Assembly: GCA_018224505.1 (NCBI GenBank)
Contig: JAGTVD010000365.1
Location: 1-26,096, forward strand
Origin: Desulfatitalea sp.
GTDB taxonomy: Bacteria > Desulfobacterota > Desulfobacteria > Desulfobacterales > Desulfosarcinaceae
Direction: 5' to 3'
DNA: 26,096 nucleotides
Part shown: positions 23,699 through 26,096 of the stretch, piece after piece
Layout: every line of letters begins with the position of its first letter
How positions within the stretch are numbered: position 1 is the first letter of the stretch
The notes under the pieces: generated by a model
What the model was told of the DNA's origin: nothing
What the model saw: the letters and a program-made list of their open reading frames with translations, nothing else
Databases searched by the model: none
Position numbers and translations under genes: made by a program

Positions 23699-23727
23699 GG
23701 GGCCGATCGCTTCCGCGCATCGGCCCC
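23699..23727 (+). terminator. Strong hairpin after metF
   Basis: GGGGCCGAT (23699-23707) pairs perfectly with ATCGGCCCC (23719-23727) around an 11-nt loop. It lies 12 bp after the metF stop and 39 bp before the next start. There is only a short pyrimidine-rich run (GTTTCTT, 23736) behind it, so it may act as a partial terminator or a 3' stabiliser that sets the level of the downstream receiver gene. Confidence 0.5.
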
Positions 23728-23766
23728 CGTGGAGAGTTTCTTAATGCATCAAGGAGGATAAGAATC

Positions 23767-24153
23767 ATGAGCGACAAGCCGTTGATATTGGTAGTGGATG
23801 ACGATCCCGACCTGGTCGAGTCGGTGAGCATGAAGTTGGAGAGCAAGAATTACCGTGTGGCCAAAGCTTACGATGGCGTTGAGGCTTGGGACAAGATCAA
23901 AGCCGAAAGGCCGGCACTGTTGATTCTGGATGTGATGATGCCCAGGAAAAATGGCTATGTGTTGTGCAATGAGATCAAAAACGATCCCCAGTACAAGGAT
24001 ATCGTGGTGGTGCTGCTCACCGCGGTGGCCGACGCAGTAGCCAACACCAGTTACACCCATGTCGACGGCAAAAATACACTGGCTGACGATTTCATCCCCA
24101 AACCCATCGATTTGGACAAACTGATGGAGATCGTGGCCGACAATCTGGAATAG
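23767..24153 (+). CDS. Single-domain (receiver-only) response regulator
   Basis: 128 residues of the CheY-like REC fold. Acidic pocket D11/D12/D13 (LVVDDDPD), phospho-acceptor D55 (LILDVMMPRKNG), switch Thr (VLLTAV) and the conserved lysine (FIPKPID) are all present, so it should be phosphorylated. It has no output domain. AAGGAGG (23751-23757) is an excellent ribosome site. An insertion-like segment between the switch Thr and the Lys (VANTSYTHVDGKN) is longer than in CheY. Its kinase may be the PAS protein starting at 25476 or an unlinked one; it may act as a diffusible phospho-relay protein. Confidence 0.93.
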   Translation: MSDKPLILVVDDDPDLVESVSMKLESKNYRVAKAYDGVEAWDKIKAERPALLILDVMMPRKNGYVLCNEIKNDPQYKDIVVVLLTAVADAVANTSYTHVDGKNTLADDFIPKPIDLDKLMEIVADNLE

Positions 24154-24154
24154 A

Positions 24155-24171
24155 ATGGGCTCACAGCCCAT
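24155..24171 (+). terminator. 7-bp hairpin right after the receiver gene
   Basis: ATGGGCT (24155-24161) and AGCCCAT (24165-24171) are perfect complements around a 3-nt loop, 1 bp after the stop. No T-run follows, so it is a weak terminator at best. The GGGCTCA within it recurs at 24297-24303, and it could pair alternatively with the downstream element. Confidence 0.35.
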
Positions 24172-24183
24172 CCAACGATTGCA

Positions 24184-24309
24184 AACAGGTGGCCCGGACA
24201 GGCGCGCTCCCCAGCCGTTACCGGTTCGTGCGCAGTTATCCGCCGGCCGGTGTGTGAATGGTCCGCCAACCAGATTCCAGGCTCGATGGTGCCGCTGGGC
24301 TCACCTGTT
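24184..24309 (+). other. Long-range stem enclosing about 100 nt upstream of the ACT-like gene
   Basis: AACAGGTG plus GCCC (24184-24195) pairs with GGGC plus CACCTGTT (24297-24309) with one bulged T, closing a domain whose interior contains GC-rich short stems. The segment lies in the 204-bp gap before the ATG at 24358 and contains no credible gene. It could be a structured 5' leader. I do not recognise a known riboswitch; the pairing could also be chance. Confidence 0.3.
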
Positions 24310-24357
24310 TGTCATTCAACTCCCTCAAGCTGTTATGATGCGGCTGACGCGATCCTT

Positions 24358-24876
24358 ATGACGGATGAGATTGCCATTAGTGGTATTAAAATCAGCCCCC
24401 CCGCATTGGCGCTGCAGCTTCGAACCGATTCGGCAACGAGCGATCTGACCCCCAGGCTATGCCGTCTGTTGACAATTGCCAGGGTCAATATCGCCTTTAT
24501 GACCGCCATTGGGCAGGCACCCCATACATACACGCTCTGCTGCATTGATCCGGACCAGCGGGAAAAAGTGACCCACATGGTGGATCAGGATGCCCAGTTG
24601 AAGGCATCCATCACCTACGGTTCGGTTTTGGGTTTGCTGACGCTATACCCGCACCGCGGCAGTCTGCAGTTATTGGGCTTGGCAGTGCAGGCGTTGAGTG
24701 ATGCAGGGATTGCCATTTATGGGTTGGCCTCATCCATAGCTGCCTTGACCGTGGCCATCGATTTTTCAAGGCTGGAGGAAGCAGCCGCGCTGCTGGCGGA
24801 GCGATTCGATTTGCCACGCAACCCACCGCCCGTGCAGCCCGGCATCACGGTGCGCCAGGAGAAGCGGATTCGTTGA
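24358..24876 (+). CDS. ACT-like regulatory protein 1 (uncharacterised)
   Basis: 172 residues, no catalytic motif. The C-terminal half (about residues 80-155) reads like an ACT beta-alpha-beta-beta-alpha-beta domain of the aspartokinase type: GLLTLYPHRG, SLQLLGLAVQALSDAGIAIYGLASSIAALTVAIDF and an LEEAAALLAERFDLP helix. ACT domains bind amino acids or other small ligands. The N-terminal half (KISPPALALQLRTDS, TPRLCRLLTIARVNIAFMTA) may form a second, degenerate copy. No kinase domain is attached. The start is uncertain because no Shine-Dalgarno is seen; in-frame ATG 24286 is an alternative. It is next to a second ACT-like gene and a PAS sensor. Confidence 0.65.
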   Translation: MTDEIAISGIKISPPALALQLRTDSATSDLTPRLCRLLTIARVNIAFMTAIGQAPHTYTLCCIDPDQREKVTHMVDQDAQLKASITYGSVLGLLTLYPHRGSLQLLGLAVQALSDAGIAIYGLASSIAALTVAIDFSRLEEAAALLAERFDLPRNPPPVQPGITVRQEKRIR

Positions 24877-24924
24877 TGACAGTCCGTCTGTCGTCTCACA
24901 ACGCCGTCTCGGAATTCATCTTTT

Positions 24925-25479
24925 ATGGAAACCATCGCCGTCTATTGGGAACCGATCATTAGGACGTACGGGTTTCAGGTTCAGCAGGGGCTATTGTGGC
25001 ATCCATTGCGCATACCGCTTTGCCTGCTGGGCGCCTGGGCCCGACGGCTTCAGGAGATGGATGTTGCGGATATGGCTTTTCGGATGGTGTGGGCACAGGT
25101 GGAGGATTCGGATCACCTTAAGGTTACATTGGTTTGCGAGGCTGGTGACTGGGAGCGGGTACGGCGGCATTGGCGTTCTCCGGAAGGCGGCGACGACAAT
25201 GGTCGGATCGCATCCGGGATGCCGGTGGACCTGGTTTTCTTTCATGGTCCCCACTTCGGAGACCGATATGGGATTATGGACTTCACTTACAAGGCACTGG
25301 CCCGGGAAAAGGTGCCGCTGGTGGCTGCGGTCTGTTCCGCGGCGACCATCTACCTGGTGTTGCCGGCGGGGATGGGACCGGACACCCGAACCTTGCTGTC
25401 GGGGGCTTTCGAAATTCCCACGACGGTCCCAGGTGCCAGGCGCAACAAAGCGTCGGCGGACGGTGATGGACGATCATGA
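24925..25479 (+). CDS. ACT-like regulatory protein 2 (uncharacterised)
   Basis: 184 residues. The segment from about 98 to 165 (VDLVFFHGPHFGDRYGIMD, FTYKALAREKVPLVAAVCSAATIYLVLPAG) has the strand-helix-strand-strand pattern of an ACT-like domain, with 'HGPHFGDRYGI' at the ligand loop position. The N-terminal METIAVYWEPIIRTYGFQ is a distinctive opening I cannot assign. It does not carry a kinase, dehydrogenase or DNA-binding domain. It follows the first ACT-like gene by 48 bp and its TGA overlaps the ATG of the PAS gene, so it is probably translated with it. Function unknown; a ligand-binding partner of the sensor is the simplest guess. Confidence 0.6.
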   Translation: METIAVYWEPIIRTYGFQVQQGLLWHPLRIPLCLLGAWARRLQEMDVADMAFRMVWAQVEDSDHLKVTLVCEAGDWERVRRHWRSPEGGDDNGRIASGMPVDLVFFHGPHFGDRYGIMDFTYKALAREKVPLVAAVCSAATIYLVLPAGMGPDTRTLLSGAFEIPTTVPGARRNKASADGDGRS

Positions 25480-26096
25480 ATGAGCATCTTTACAGGGAAC
25501 TTGATTGGCGATTACGGGTATTCGACTCGCTCTCCTTTCCTACACTGATATTGAAACCCGACCGGGTGATACTGACGGCCAATCAGATTTTTCTGGAAAA
25601 ATACGGGGTCGATATGGACCACGTTGTGGGCCGGCGCTGCCATGAGGTGTTCTACGGCGCCGAAACCTGTCCCAACAAAGTGTGCCCTTTTACCAAGGTA
25701 CTCAGTGAGAAGGTCGGTACCTCGGCCATGCGCCGTTTCACCACCCGAACGGGCAAGCGGCTCTATGAAGATCGCGTGTTCTCTCCGATTCTCGACGACA
25801 ATGGCGAAGTGGCCTATATCATGGAGAGCGTTCGGGATGTCACCCGGCAGAAGCATCTGGAACTGGCGCTGAAGGAGACCGAGGATTTCCTTGAAAAGGT
25901 GATCCTGGGTTCGCCCATCGCCATTGTTGCCGCCGATCGTTATGGCCATATTCTGCTGATGAATCCCGCTGCGGAAGAGTTGTTCGGGTACACCAACACC
26001 TTCGCCATCCGCCATCTGACGGCCCACCAGCTCTATCCGGCCGGAACCGCCACCAGCATCATGCGGCAGCTGAAGGATAGCCGCGGCAAGCTGCCC
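25476..26096 (+). CDS. PAS-domain sensor protein, N-terminal part (runs off window end)
   Basis: 207 residues are visible and the frame is still open at 26096. Two PAS domains: residues about 14-130 (FDSLSFPTLILKPDRVILTA, a cysteine cluster C55/C65/C70 in VGRRCHEVFYGAETCPNKVC, then YIMESVRDVTRQK) and from about 135 on (DFLEKVILGSPIAIVAADRY, LLMNPAAEELFGY). The output domain is missing; a histidine kinase is most likely, since a receiver protein lies close by, but a sigma-54 activator or cyclase cannot be excluded. ATG 25476 overlaps the preceding TGA (ATGA). The cysteine-rich PAS resembles that of the sigma-54 activator at 15769. Confidence 0.85.
   Translation, partial: MNEHLYRELDWRLRVFDSLSFPTLILKPDRVILTANQIFLEKYGVDMDHVVGRRCHEVFYGAETCPNKVCPFTKVLSEKVGTSAMRRFTTRTGKRLYEDRVFSPILDDNGEVAYIMESVRDVTRQKHLELALKETEDFLEKVILGSPIAIVAADRYGHILLMNPAAEELFGYTNTFAIRHLTAHQLYPAGTATSIMRQLKDSRGKLP

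Overview
The window looks like chromosomal DNA from a GC-rich, anaerobic Desulfobacterota-type bacterium (a complete-oxidising sulfate reducer of the Desulfosarcina/Desulfobacterium kind is the best guess). That is inferred from three things: a methylenetetrahydrofolate reductase/heterodisulfide-reductase gene set, menaquinone synthesis by the futalosine route, and sigma-54 plus Cys-rich PAS signalling. No rRNA, tRNA, CRISPR array, transposase or phage gene was seen. Taxonomy was not tested by any search.

Layout. (1) 1-2881: the 3' end of an sppA-like protease, a convergent Sua5/YciO-family gene, a 550-bp intergenic region with a 7-bp tandem repeat, a ~190-bp palindromic element and a 14-bp palindrome, then guaB. 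(2) 3003-7728: dnaE (replicative polymerase alpha subunit) and a DegT-type aminotransferase. (3) 7739-15735: a compact plus-strand cluster that appears to encode nearly the whole futalosine menaquinone pathway, in the order mqnD, mqnB, mqnP (ubiA-like), ubiX (mqnM), ubiD (mqnL), mqnE, mqnA, mqnC. An 8-bp tandem repeat array sits between mqnE and mqnA and runs into the end of mqnE. (4) 15769-17163, minus strand: a sigma-54 activator with a Cys-rich PAS domain. (5) 17322-23686: a sigma-54-type promoter followed by a TusA-like small protein, a first MetF paralogue, a 1016-residue fused HdrA, MvhD, MetV and a second MetF. (6) 23767-26096: a receiver-only response regulator, two ACT-like proteins and the 5' part of a PAS sensor protein, which runs off the window.

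How the genes work together. Region 3 should take chorismate through aminofutalosine to 1,4-dihydroxy-6-naphthoate (MqnA, E, B, C, D), followed by prenylation (MqnP) and decarboxylation (UbiD with its UbiX-made prenylated flavin) to demethylmenaquinone. The last methyltransferase and a dedicated aminofutalosine deaminase are not here. Region 5 looks like a soluble, flavin- and Fe-S-based methylene-THF reductase complex of the Wood-Ljungdahl methyl branch, in which MetF/MetV exchange electrons with HdrA/MvhD. The adjacent divergent activator and the promoter suggest that this module is switched by sigma-54 in response to a redox or metabolite cue sensed by the PAS domain. The most novel parts are the MetF-HdrA-MvhD-MetV-MetF arrangement with its cysteine-less TusA-like leader gene, and the receiver/ACT/ACT/PAS signalling cassette behind it.
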